Source of the DNA: Paraplanobispora siamensis
GTDB lineage: Bacteria; Actinomycetota; Actinomycetes; Streptosporangiales; Streptosporangiaceae
DNA length: 64,000 nucleotides
NCBI RefSeq assembly: GCF_016863175.1
Contig: NZ_BOOJ01000036.1
Coordinates: forward strand, 124,001-188,000
Direction of reading: 5' to 3'
Position numbers and translations under genes: made by a program. The notes beneath the pieces are model-generated. The model had not been told where the DNA came from, ran no database searches, and saw nothing but the letters and a program-made list of their open reading frames with translations. Below, piece by piece: positions 15,732 through 22,806 of this stretch. Numbering within the stretch: the first letter of the stretch is position 1; every line of letters starts with the position of its first letter.

Positions 15732-16196
15732 ATGAGGATCTTCGCGAACGTCCAGGAGCTCAAGGCCGCCGTCGGCGAGCAGTTCGGCCCGACCGAGTGG
15801 CGGACCGTGACCCAGGAACAGGTCAACCTGTTCGCCGACGCCACCGGCGACCACCAGTGGATCCACGTCGACGTCGAGGCCGCGGCCAAGGGCCCGTTCG
15901 GCGGGACCATCGCCCACGGTTATCTGAGCCTGTCGCTGCTGCCCTCGTTCATGATGGAGCTGGTCCGGGTGGACGGCCTGGCCATGGGCATCAACTACGG
16001 GCTCGACAAGGTCCGCTTCCCCACGCCGGTCCCGGTCGGCGCGCGGGTCCGGGCCCGGGGCGAGCTCGTGGACCTGAAGGGCACTCCCTCGGGGTACCTG
16101 TCGAAGCTGCGGATGACCGTCGAGGTCGAGGGCAGGGACAAGCCCGCCTGCGTCGCCGAGACGCTCTCCCTCTACGTCCCGGCGGAGAGCTCCTGA
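15732..16196 (+). CDS. MaoC-family (R)-hydratase
   Basis: 154 residues of a hot-dog fold. FADATGDHQWIHVD carries the hydratase-2 catalytic Asp and His, followed by FGGTIAHGYLSLSLLP. It probably hydrates enoyl-CoA or a related thioester. It starts 10 bases after the propeller-like gene and its 3' end overlaps the convergent response regulator by 25 bases. Confidence 0.9.
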   Translation: MRIFANVQELKAAVGEQFGPTEWRTVTQEQVNLFADATGDHQWIHVDVEAAAKGPFGGTIAHGYLSLSLLPSFMMELVRVDGLAMGINYGLDKVRFPTPVPVGARVRARGELVDLKGTPSGYLSKLRMTVEVEGRDKPACVAETLSLYVPAESS

Positions 16197-16807
16197 GCGA
16201 GGATGGCGGCCTGGACGCGGCTGCGTAGACCCAGCTTGTTCAGCAACCGGCTGACGTGGGTCTTCGTGGTCGCCTCCGCCATGTCCAGCTCCCGGGCGAT
16301 CTCCGCGTTCGACAGCCCGCGGCCGATGCACTCCAGCACCTCCCGCTCCCGCGGGGTCAGGTTCTCGACCTGACGCGGCATGCTCGTCGGTACGGCGGAG
16401 CCGAAGGCGGAGATCAGCCGCCGGGTGACCGACGGCGCGATGAGGCCGTCACCCCGGGCGACCACCCGGACGGCGTCCACCAGCGCGTCGGCGTCGGTGT
16501 TCTTGAGCAGGAACCCGGCGGCCCCGGCGCGCAGCGCCCCGAACACGTACTCGTCGATGTCGAAAGTGGTCAGGATCAGCACGTCGGCGATCCCGCTCAG
16601 CTCGCGCGTCGCCGAGATCCCGTCCAGCTTCGGCATCCGGATGTCCATCAGCACCACGTCGGGCCGCTCGCGCGTGGCCATGGCGACGGCCTCCTCCCCG
16701 TCCGCGGCCTCGCCGACGACCTCGATGTCGTCGTGACCGCCCAGGATGAGAACGATCCCGGCGCGGACGGCCGCGTGGTCGTCGGCGACCAGAACACGGA
16801 TGCTCAC
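16172..16807 (-). CDS. NarL/LuxR-family response regulator
   Basis: 211 residues. Receiver domain with acidic DD (VADDHAAV), phospho-acceptor Asp in DVVLMDIRMP near 54, and Lys in FLLKN near 104. A LuxR helix-turn-helix (LTPREREVLECIGRGLSN, then AEATTKTHVSRLL) forms the C-terminus. It follows the histidine kinase gene by 16 bases on the same strand. The start is GTG 16807. Confidence 0.93.
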   Translation of the reverse strand: MSIRVLVADDHAAVRAGIVLILGGHDDIEVVGEAADGEEAVAMATRERPDVVLMDIRMPKLDGISATRELSGIADVLILTTFDIDEYVFGALRAGAAGFLLKNTDADALVDAVRVVARGDGLIAPSVTRRLISAFGSAVPTSMPRQVENLTPREREVLECIGRGLSNAEIARELDMAEATTKTHVSRLLNKLGLRSRVQAAILAQELSAGT

Positions 16808-16823
16808 GTGGTCTCCTGGAGGT

Positions 16824-18200
16824 TCACAGCGCTTCGCCGGCGCGAGGAGCAGGGCGGGGAGGTGCGGTGTCGGGAGGCGGGGCGCTGGAGGGCGCGGCGG
16901 GAGGTCCGGTGCTGGAGGGCACGGTGGGAAGTCCGGTGCTGGAGGGCGCGGCGGGAGGTCCGGTGCTGGGGAGTGCGGCGCCGGGAGAAGGCGCAGCGCT
17001 CGGGAGTGCGGCGCCGGGAAGCGCGCTGCCGGGGAGTACGGCGCGCACGCGCCAGCCCGCGCCGTACGGCCCGCTCTCGACGAGGCCGCCGACGAGCGCG
17101 GCGCGTTCCCGCATGCCGACGATGCCCACACCTGACCCGGGAAGCCCGGACCGGTCCCCGGCGACGGGATTGTCCACGGTGAGCACGACCTCGTCCGGCC
17201 GGTAGCCGACCACCATGTCCGCCTCCCTGTCACCGTGCTTGAGCGCGTTGGTCAGGGCCTCCTGGAGGATCCGGTACCCGGCGAGGTCGACCGGGGCGGG
17301 CAGCTCCCTGACCTCGCCGTCCACGCGGAACCGTACCTCCATCCCCGCCTCGCGCGCCCGCTGCGCCAGCCCCTCCGCCTCCGACAGCCGCAGCCGGACC
17401 GCCTCGGCCTCCTCGCCGTCCTGCCGGAGCAGCCCGATCATCGAGCGCATCTCCGCCATCCCCTGGACGCTGTTCTCCCGGACGGACTCCAGCACCCGTC
17501 GTACGGCGGCCGCGTCCAGGTCCTTGCGTGACAGCACGGCCGTGGACTGGATGGCGATCGCGCTGAAGTGGTTGGCGATCATGTCGTGCAGTTCCCGGGC
17601 CATCCGGGCCCGCTCGGCCTGCACCGCCGCCTTGCGGTCCAGCTCCGCCAGGCGCGCCACCTGCTCGGCCCGGGCCCGCTCGGCCGCCGCCTGGTCCTCC
17701 AGCTGCCGCATGAACAGCGCGGTGAGGACGGGGGTGACGCCGACGAGGCCGGCCTGCACCAGCGCGACGGCGAAGGTCGCCAGATTCCGGGAGAAGAAAC
17801 CGGCCACCGCGCCGCCGACCACCGCGATGACCGAGGTGATGATGAGCATCCACCGGCCCAGCGGGCGCGGGCCGTACCTGACGGCCGCGTAGAGGTTGTC
17901 GGTGATGATCAGAATGGTGCCCAGGGACGGCCCCAGCACGAAGTCGCCGATGAGCGCGGCGGCGCCGAGCGCCAGGGCGAGAACCGGCCGGCTCCGTCGT
18001 ACCGCGACCCCCAGACAGGTGATCAGAAGCGGGCCGATGAGCAGGTAGGAGGGCGTCGACCGGGGGATGTAGGCGTCCGCGGCGATCAGGCTGAGGCCGA
18101 CGGCGAAGGACACCGCCGCCCACAGCACGTCGTTGCGTCTCACCCGTTCTACCAGCGTCTCCAGCGAGCCCGGGTGCCCGATCCACGAGGCCCGTTTCAT
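16824..18200 (-). CDS. Membrane sensor histidine kinase (HisKA_3)
   Basis: 458 residues from ATG 18200 (ATG 18209 equally possible). About five membrane helices (residues 25-155), then a HisKA_3 dimerisation helix with phospho-His in ARELHDMIANH near 205, and an HATPase domain with ALTNALKHG and GVGIVGMRERA. The last ~75 residues are a Pro/Ser tail of 9-residue repeats unusual for this class. It is the partner of the adjacent response regulator. Confidence 0.92.
   Translation of the reverse strand: MKRASWIGHPGSLETLVERVRRNDVLWAAVSFAVGLSLIAADAYIPRSTPSYLLIGPLLITCLGVAVRRSRPVLALALGAAALIGDFVLGPSLGTILIITDNLYAAVRYGPRPLGRWMLIITSVIAVVGGAVAGFFSRNLATFAVALVQAGLVGVTPVLTALFMRQLEDQAAAERARAEQVARLAELDRKAAVQAERARMARELHDMIANHFSAIAIQSTAVLSRKDLDAAAVRRVLESVRENSVQGMAEMRSMIGLLRQDGEEAEAVRLRLSEAEGLAQRAREAGMEVRFRVDGEVRELPAPVDLAGYRILQEALTNALKHGDREADMVVGYRPDEVVLTVDNPVAGDRSGLPGSGVGIVGMRERAALVGGLVESGPYGAGWRVRAVLPGSALPGAALPSAAPSPGAALPSTGPPAAPSSTGLPTVPSSTGPPAAPSSAPPPDTAPPRPAPRAGEAL
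16882..16989 (-). repeat. 27-bp tandem repeats in kinase tail
   Basis: Units at 16882, 16909 and 16936, with a diverged fourth from 16963, encode variants of PSSTGPPAA in frame at the C-terminus of the histidine kinase. Confidence 0.75.
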
Positions 18201-18331
18201 GCCATCCATCCCATCACCGCCGAGCACCCCTTTTGTCCAGCCGAGGTGTGGTCTGTCGTACATACAAGGATGTATGTGGGTTCATCAGTGCGGTCGTTGT
18301 TCCGGCCCGGACGCCCGATGACCATGGACAT

Positions 18332-18931
18332 ATGATTTTGGGGATAATCATCGCCTGCGAGATCGGGTTCTGGGTCCTGCTGGGGCTCGGGCTCGCCTCC
18401 CGCTATCTGTGGCGAAGGAAGCGGCTCAGCACAGTACTGCTCATCTCGGTGCCGCTGCTGGACCTGGTCCTCCTGGCCGCGGCGGTGATCGACATGCGCG
18501 GTGGCGCCGTGGCCGGCTGGCACCACGGCCTGGCCGCCGCCTATCTCGCCTACTCCATCGTCTTCGGCCACCGGACGATCAAATGGGCCGACGCGAAGTT
18601 CGCCCACCGCTTCGCCGGCGGCCCCGAACCCTGGAAGCCGCCGTCGGGAGGCATGGCCAGGGCGCGCTACGAGTGGGTCGTGTGGCTCAAGATCCTCCTC
18701 GCGTACGGCATCGCCTGCGGCCTGCTGTCCGGACTGATCTGGCTGGTCGACGACCCGTCCAAGACGGAGGCGCTGGTCCAGATCATGAGGGATCTGGGCA
18801 GGGTCCCGGTCATCGCCGCCATCTGGCCGGTGAGCTACACCCTGTTCCCCAAGAAGACTCCCAAGCCCCAGGCCTTCCCCTCCCCGGAGACCGCCGGACC
18901 TCGGGAGCGGACCCCCGGCCGCCCCACCTGA
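18332..18931 (+). CDS. YmcC-like membrane protein
   Basis: 199 residues. MILGIIIACEIGFWVLLGLGL and a hydrophobic LLISVPLLDLVLLAAAVID open the protein, followed by HGLAAAYLAYS and IKWADAKFAHRFAGG, a pattern shared with small membrane proteins annotated YmcC in Bacillus and many actinomycetes. Two further hydrophobic segments follow. Function unknown. ATG 18332 is chosen because the upstream extension has no coding character. Confidence 0.7.
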   Translation: MILGIIIACEIGFWVLLGLGLASRYLWRRKRLSTVLLISVPLLDLVLLAAAVIDMRGGAVAGWHHGLAAAYLAYSIVFGHRTIKWADAKFAHRFAGGPEPWKPPSGGMARARYEWVVWLKILLAYGIACGLLSGLIWLVDDPSKTEALVQIMRDLGRVPVIAAIWPVSYTLFPKKTPKPQAFPSPETAGPRERTPGRPT

Positions 18932-19068
18932 CCCACCCGGCCCGCCCCCGCCACGTGACCCACGTCCCATCCGCCCAGCAGCGGCCCTCTGATGGCTCAA
19001 GCACCCATGTACGGTCTGGTAGAGTTCTCTCTGTCGCCGATCACCCCCGGTGCCCGGCAACAAGGCAA

Positions 19069-19144
19069 GCGGCCGTAGCTCAATGGATAGAGCATCTGAC
19101 TACGGATCAGAAGGTTAGGGGTTCGAGTCCTCTCGGCCGCGCCA
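19069..19144 (+). tRNA. tRNA-Arg(ACG), integration site
   Basis: A 76-nt tRNA with acceptor GCGGCCG/CGGCCGC, anticodon loop CTACGGA (anticodon ACG at 19102-19104) and encoded CCA. Its 3' half from 19099 is the attachment core of the element to the right; the integrated copy keeps the gene intact. Confidence 0.95.
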
Positions 19145-19150
19145 CACGAA
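19099..19150. repeat. attL, 52-bp direct repeat
   Basis: From the anticodon loop of tRNA-Arg to six bases past CCA. It is identical to 41023-41074. Flanking bases differ on both sides, which sets the core at 52 bp. Confidence 0.9.
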
Positions 19151-19184
19151 AGCCCAGATCATCAACCGATGACCTGGGCTTTTT
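19150..19184 (+). terminator. Element-borne terminator after tRNA-Arg
   Basis: AAGCCCAG/CTGGGCTT with an inner TCATC/GATGA stem and a T5 run. It replaces the native tRNA terminator, which is displaced to 41076-41112. Confidence 0.8.
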
Positions 19185-19195
19185 CGTGTTCTGGA

Positions 19196-19291
19196 TCAGT
19201 TGCCGGTGTCCGGTGGTGTCCGGCTGTCGTCCGTTGACTCCGGCTGATCGTGCCAAATACGTGCCGAAGTGGGCGCGACCTCACTTAAGGC
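19196..19291 (-). pseudogene. Fossil C-terminus of an integrase
   Basis: About 31 codons ending SARIWHDQPESTDD...TGN and a stop match the tail of the intact integrase (SAQTRHDQPESSDNGN). No integrase sequence continues upstream. It is the remains of a second integrase that once sat beside this tRNA. Confidence 0.7.
19246..19267. promoter_or_regulatory. Candidate integrase arm site, left
   Basis: GATCGTGCC-N6-GTGCCGA, 95 bases inside attL. The same pattern occurs at 40927-40948, inside attR, and nearly so at 20901-20922. Confidence 0.4.
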
Positions 19292-19394
19292 CGCGGCGCT
19301 TCGCGTTGCTGTACGACTCAACATCGCAGCCTTGATCGCCGTGGGACCTAAAGGCTGCACTCGGGCCGTGCAAAGCCCGAGTGCAGCCCTGCAG

Positions 19395-19598
19395 TTAAGG
19401 CATGCTGTCACGCCTCTCTGAATCGGTCACGCTCTTCCTCCGGCTGGCGCGCCAGGTCATGGCAACGGCCGTGACGCCGGCCACTGCACCAACAGCTTGA
19501 CCAAAGTTCGGCCAGAAGTAGGCGACAGCAATCAGAACGAGGATCGCGAACGTCCAGCCCGCTCGCCTCCACCACGCTCCACGTGGCAGTGTCATCAA
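19395..19598 (-). CDS. Small membrane protein, 67 residues
   Basis: One or two hydrophobic segments (WTFAILVLIAVAYFWPN and AVGAVAGVTAVAMTW) and a basic tail. A GAAGGG ribosome site stands before the ATG. Size, composition and position in an element's left end fit the small membrane proteins of AICEs, but there is no recognisable family. Confidence 0.45.
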   Translation of the reverse strand: MMTLPRGAWWRRAGWTFAILVLIAVAYFWPNFGQAVGAVAGVTAVAMTWRASRRKSVTDSERRDSMP

Positions 19599-19638
19599 TG
19601 CACCCTTCTCGTTCGCTCGACGGGGTAACGGTGTGGAC

Positions 19639-19681
19639 GGCCCTCCGCGTCACCGGAGGGCCGTTCGTTTCCGAACGGCCC
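19639..19681. terminator. Two mutually exclusive hairpins
   Basis: GGCCCTCCG/CGGAGGGCC (19639-19662) and GGGCCGTTCG/CGAACGGCCC (19658-19681) share the GGGCC segment, so only one can form at a time. They stand between two divergent small genes. Confidence 0.5.
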
Positions 19682-19808
19682 TAGCTGTCCACCTGCACCC
19701 GCAAGCTACCGGCTGAGGCATGTTTAGGTCATGGTCTGTCCATGTGCTCTGAGCTGGCCTTTTGTAAATGCTCTAGACGGGCGTGCGGTTCGCTATCAAC
19801 ATCTGTTG

Positions 19809-20141
19809 ATGGATGAGATCACGGAGGACTTCCCTAGCTACCTCGCGAGGATCACTCGGCTACTCGTGACGCGCCTTGTCATCGCTGAGGGCAATGAGGT
19901 GACTCTCTTGGCTCAGATCAACATGACTGCCCGGTTGATCCACCAGCTTGAGCGTCATCTGCGTCTCCTGATAGTCGCGGAGACTGATCATCCAGCTGAA
20001 GCCCTACTCGACGAGGTGCTTAACCCCGAGAACCCTAGAGAGCGATCCCTCACATGGAAGGAGGTGGGTGACGCGCTAGGTGTAAGCCCACAGGCAGCGC
20101 ATCGGAAGTACGCGCCGAAGGCAGAGAAGAATGACTCCTGA
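19809..20141 (+). CDS. Small HTH-containing element protein
   Basis: 110 residues from ATG 19809. The C-terminal segment LTWKEVGDALGVSPQAAHRKY has the shape of a helix-turn-helix, preceded by a long helical region. Probably a DNA-binding regulator of the left-end element; no family recognised. The codon use is plainer than the chromosome, as in mobile DNA. Confidence 0.6.
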   Translation: MDEITEDFPSYLARITRLLVTRLVIAEGNEVTLLAQINMTARLIHQLERHLRLLIVAETDHPAEALLDEVLNPENPRERSLTWKEVGDALGVSPQAAHRKYAPKAEKNDS

Positions 20142-20223
20142 AAACGGGGCGGTGCTGAGCGGCTTCTCCTGAGCCTTGGTTGCCATGTAGCCCAAGAGTC
20201 ACGCGCCTCAGAGAAGTGCCAAC

Positions 20224-20263
20224 TAGTTCCTAGTAGTTCCTAGTAGTTCCGAGTAATGCCTAG
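20224..20263. repeat. Four 10-bp phased repeats
   Basis: TAGTTCCTAG, TAGTTCCTAG, TAGTTCCGAG, TAATGCCTAG in direct succession. The 10-bp period places each copy on the same helix face, suggesting cooperative protein binding. Confidence 0.7.
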
Positions 20264-20290
20264 GAATTTCATATACCTTCTAGTACGTGT

Positions 20291-20327
20291 GTTGCATGCA
20301 TGCATGGAACCCATGCATGCATGCAAC
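20291..20327. repeat. 17-bp perfect inverted repeat of TGCA units
   Basis: GTTGCATGCATGCATGG (20291-20307) and its exact complement (20311-20327) flank AAC. Each arm is itself palindromic. It lies between two convergent small genes, 28 bases after the phased repeats; a terminator, protein-binding site or nick/origin site are all possible. Confidence 0.75.
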
Positions 20328-20343
20328 GACGCGGCGTGAACCC

Positions 20344-20493
20344 TTACCAGGCGATCAAGGGCAGGTTTCTAACCGCGATGAAGGTGCCTACCGCTGTGGC
20401 GACGGCCATCAGCAGCAGACACATCCGGACGGTACGGCCCCAGTTCGTTGCAGCGAACCGGGCCGTCCGTCCGATCTCTTCCGACGCTCCCAC
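20344..20493 (-). CDS. 49-residue membrane protein
   Basis: GTG start with a strong AAGGAGG ribosome site three bases upstream; TAA stop. The protein has an Arg-rich front (GRTARFAATNWGRTVR), then one hydrophobic helix (MCLLLMAVATAVGTFIAV) and ends NLPLIAW. This layout is typical of tiny membrane proteins in actinomycete plasmids and AICEs. Function unknown. Confidence 0.6.
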   Translation of the reverse strand: MGASEEIGRTARFAATNWGRTVRMCLLLMAVATAVGTFIAVRNLPLIAW

Positions 20494-20871
20494 ATCCCTC
20501 CTTCCTACGCAAAAAAGCGCCGCAGGAAGCCCACTCTCCGAGTGATCTCCGACATCACGCGGGTGGGACCCTACAGCGCCCTTTACGGGGGTCGCTCAGC
20601 AAAGCATCCCCGGCTTTCCCTCGCAGTGCCATTACGAGTAGCCACGTCGGAGGTGGCGGCTGGGGCTCAAGCTGCATTGCTATGCGATGACCAAGCCCAA
20701 GATATAGCGAATACCTCTGAGATGTGGTTAAAACGATGAACTTCCCTTTGGCCGAGTGCGCTGATTTTCTGATCATGAGTTTCCCGTTAGTGCTTGATCT
20801 TTTGCTCCTTGGACGCGCTACACAGAAGCCAAGGTCATCAGCCGATGATCTGGACTTTTCCCTGTGCTGGA
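20494..20871. other. Region with degenerate copy of the attachment flank
   Basis: No convincing gene. From about 20812 the sequence follows the tRNA 3' end and its flank at 19138-19205 with scattered mismatches (CGCTACACAGAAGCC against CGCCACACGAAAGCC), including the TCATCA-CCGATGA stem. It reads as a worn left attachment site lying directly beside the intact integrase gene. Confidence 0.55.
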
Positions 20872-22296
20872 TTAGTTGCCGTTGTCCGAGGACTCCGGTT
20901 GATCGTGCCGCGTCTGCGCCGAAGGTTGTCGCCCCAAAACTTCGCTGATCCGGCGCATGGACGCCTGATCCTGGCCTACGAGGCACTTGGCGTAGGTGCG
21001 CAAGAGCACTTCCACGCTGTTGCCTGCCCATTCGGCCACCTGCTTCGGCGAGACACCCGCGTTGAGCCAGGTGGATAAGCACGCATGCCGAAGGTCGTAG
21101 ACGCGCTTCGCCAGTGGCGAGCCGTACTCCTCCGGGGTAAGGGCAGCTCGGCGAGCCTTATCCCAGATGCGTTGGATGGTGCTGGTGGCCAGAACACCAC
21201 CATGAGCACCGTAGAAGACCAGCCCATTCGGACCGGCGCCGAAAGTCTTGAGGTGCTCGCGGAGGATGGTGACGAGTTCGGGGGCACACGGAACAGGGCG
21301 GCTCTCCCCGTCAGGACGGTGCTTCAGGCCGCGGTCGTCGCGCTGCTCGCCAGTATCGGTCCATGCCCTGCCCGCATCTGGGGTCGCCCTGCTGAAGTAC
21401 AGCTCTCCCCAGACATTCGGGGGCTCTGGCAGGGTCAGATTCTTCTTGCGGAGGCTAACGGCCTCCTCAGGGCGCAGACCGGCGAAGTAGATGACGGCAA
21501 AGAACGGCATGAGCAGGGGGCCGCTCGGTTTCTGTGCCTGTACAGCTTGCAGCAGAGCACGAGCTTGGTCAGGGTTGACGACGGATTGCCGGTCCACCTG
21601 TGAAGTGCTCTTGCTTGTCTTCCATTTCAGGTCGGAGAGGGGGTTCCTGCTCAGGAGCTTCAGCTCTACGGCATAGGCCATGGCGTTGGACAGGATGGTT
21701 CGGTGCTTGCGCGAGGTGCTTGCAGCAGCGCGTTTGCCATCAAGTCGGGACGTGGCGGCGTTGAGCAGTGCCCTCGCGGTGGAGGGCGTCATGAGCGAGG
21801 AAACCGACAAGCTATTGCGTGCCACCCACGCCAAGATGTCGGCGGTTCGCTCCGGGCAGTTCTCGCGCTCCTTGGTGTTGAACCCCCAGCGACGGAGCGC
21901 GGTCCGGATTTCTTTGGCGCTGTAGGGGCATGGCGTGCCGTTCAGCATGGCGGGTGTGGCCAGCGCCAGCGCATAGGCGATGCCGGCGCGGTGCTTGGCG
22001 GACGCGTCTTTCCACTTCATGTCCACGTACGCACAGGCGAAGTCGTACCAGTTCATTTCCGCCTGACTCGTATGGCGGCCCCGTGAGACGGGCTCGCCGG
22101 CGTCCAGACTGAACGCCTCACCCTTGCGGGCGGCGGACACCAGGTCCGACCGGAAGGACTCGGCTTGCGCGCTGTTGCGAAACGCCTTCTTCCAGGGCTT
22201 GTTGCCGGTCTTCCAGCGGACGTAGTAGGTGGTGACCTTCGCACCCTTGTAGACCTCGGTCTTGTAGACGCGAACGTCGTAGGTGATGTTCTGCAT
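20872..22296 (-). CDS. int: Tyrosine-recombinase integrase
   Basis: 474 residues. Catalytic Arg in GLRPEEAVSL near 285, box II YDLRHACLSTWLNAGV near 405 (Tyr in place of the first His, as usual in AICE integrases), and nucleophile Tyr in LLRTYAKCL near 440. The N-terminal SAM-like DNA-binding region precedes it. It abuts the excisionase (TGATG overlap) and faces attL. It catalyses site-specific insertion into tRNA-Arg. Confidence 0.95.
   Translation of the reverse strand: MQNITYDVRVYKTEVYKGAKVTTYYVRWKTGNKPWKKAFRNSAQAESFRSDLVSAARKGEAFSLDAGEPVSRGRHTSQAEMNWYDFACAYVDMKWKDASAKHRAGIAYALALATPAMLNGTPCPYSAKEIRTALRRWGFNTKERENCPERTADILAWVARNSLSVSSLMTPSTARALLNAATSRLDGKRAAASTSRKHRTILSNAMAYAVELKLLSRNPLSDLKWKTSKSTSQVDRQSVVNPDQARALLQAVQAQKPSGPLLMPFFAVIYFAGLRPEEAVSLRKKNLTLPEPPNVWGELYFSRATPDAGRAWTDTGEQRDDRGLKHRPDGESRPVPCAPELVTILREHLKTFGAGPNGLVFYGAHGGVLATSTIQRIWDKARRAALTPEEYGSPLAKRVYDLRHACLSTWLNAGVSPKQVAEWAGNSVEVLLRTYAKCLVGQDQASMRRISEVLGRQPSAQTRHDQPESSDNGN
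20901..20922. promoter_or_regulatory. Candidate integrase arm site, internal copy
   Basis: GATCGTGCC-N6-GCGCCGA inside the integrase 3' end, one mismatch from the sites near attL and attR. It is also coding, so part of the likeness reflects the shared protein tail. Confidence 0.3.
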
Positions 22297-22490
22297 CAGG
22301 CAGCGTCCTCCAGAGCGGTGAGCCAGCGGTCGAGGTCGGTACGGCGGATGCGCAGGTCTCCGTTGGGGAGCTTCAGGCAGCGCGGGGCGCGTCCCTTGGC
22401 TCGCCAGTCATAGAAGGTGGATCGGGAGATCTGGAGTTCGTCGCAAAGTTCGGCGAGGGTGAGCGTCCCTCGTGGCTTGGCCGCGGCCAT
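22296..22490 (-). CDS. xis: Excisionase / HTH_17-type DNA-binding protein
   Basis: 64 residues of a winged helix-turn-helix: LTLAELCDELQISRSTFYDW, then the wing LPNGDLRIRRTDLDRWL. Its position directly before the integrase is that of AICE excisionases, which bias the recombinase toward excision. Confidence 0.85.
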   Translation of the reverse strand: MAAAKPRGTLTLAELCDELQISRSTFYDWRAKGRAPRCLKLPNGDLRIRRTDLDRWLTALEDAA

Positions 22491-22560
22491 AGGTGGGTCT
22501 CCTTGCGCGGTGGTATGGGCAGGGCCGGAATGACGGGCGGGTGCGCTTCTACTGCGGAGG

Positions 22561-22791
22561 GCTGAAACATCTCCGCATCTCCGCATCTCCGCAGAAGTGC
22601 CGTTGAGCTGGGGTGATGCTTGCGGAGATAGAAAATTCTGGAGTGACTCCATCTCCGCAAACCGGGGGTCATCTCCGCAAAATCTGCGGAGATGCGGAGA
22701 TAACAGATCGGTAACTGCTTCTATCTCCGCAACTGTTTCCGCTGGTAGAGGGCCGGTCTGCGGAGATGCGGAGATGCGGAGATGTTTCAGC
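22561..22791. repeat. Iteron cluster flanked by 34-bp inverted repeats (probable origin)
   Basis: Twelve copies of TCTCCGC or its complement GCGGAGA within 231 bases. The two ends (22561-22594 and 22758-22791) are perfect 34-bp inverted repeats, each with three iterons and a GAAAC/GTTTC end. It lies immediately downstream of the replication ATPase gene and upstream of xis. Probable replication origin of the excised element. Confidence 0.75.
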
Positions 22792-22806
22792 GCTTCTCCG
22801 GCCGGC

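Noticed and set aside
20555-21082. 175-codon leftward ORF overlapping the integrase end
   Set aside because: Runs antisense-frame through the integrase 3' end and the att-like flank; no coding character.
22561-22791. CRISPR-like array
   Set aside because: Repeat units are 7-8 bp, in both orientations and irregularly spaced; they fit iterons. No cas genes anywhere.
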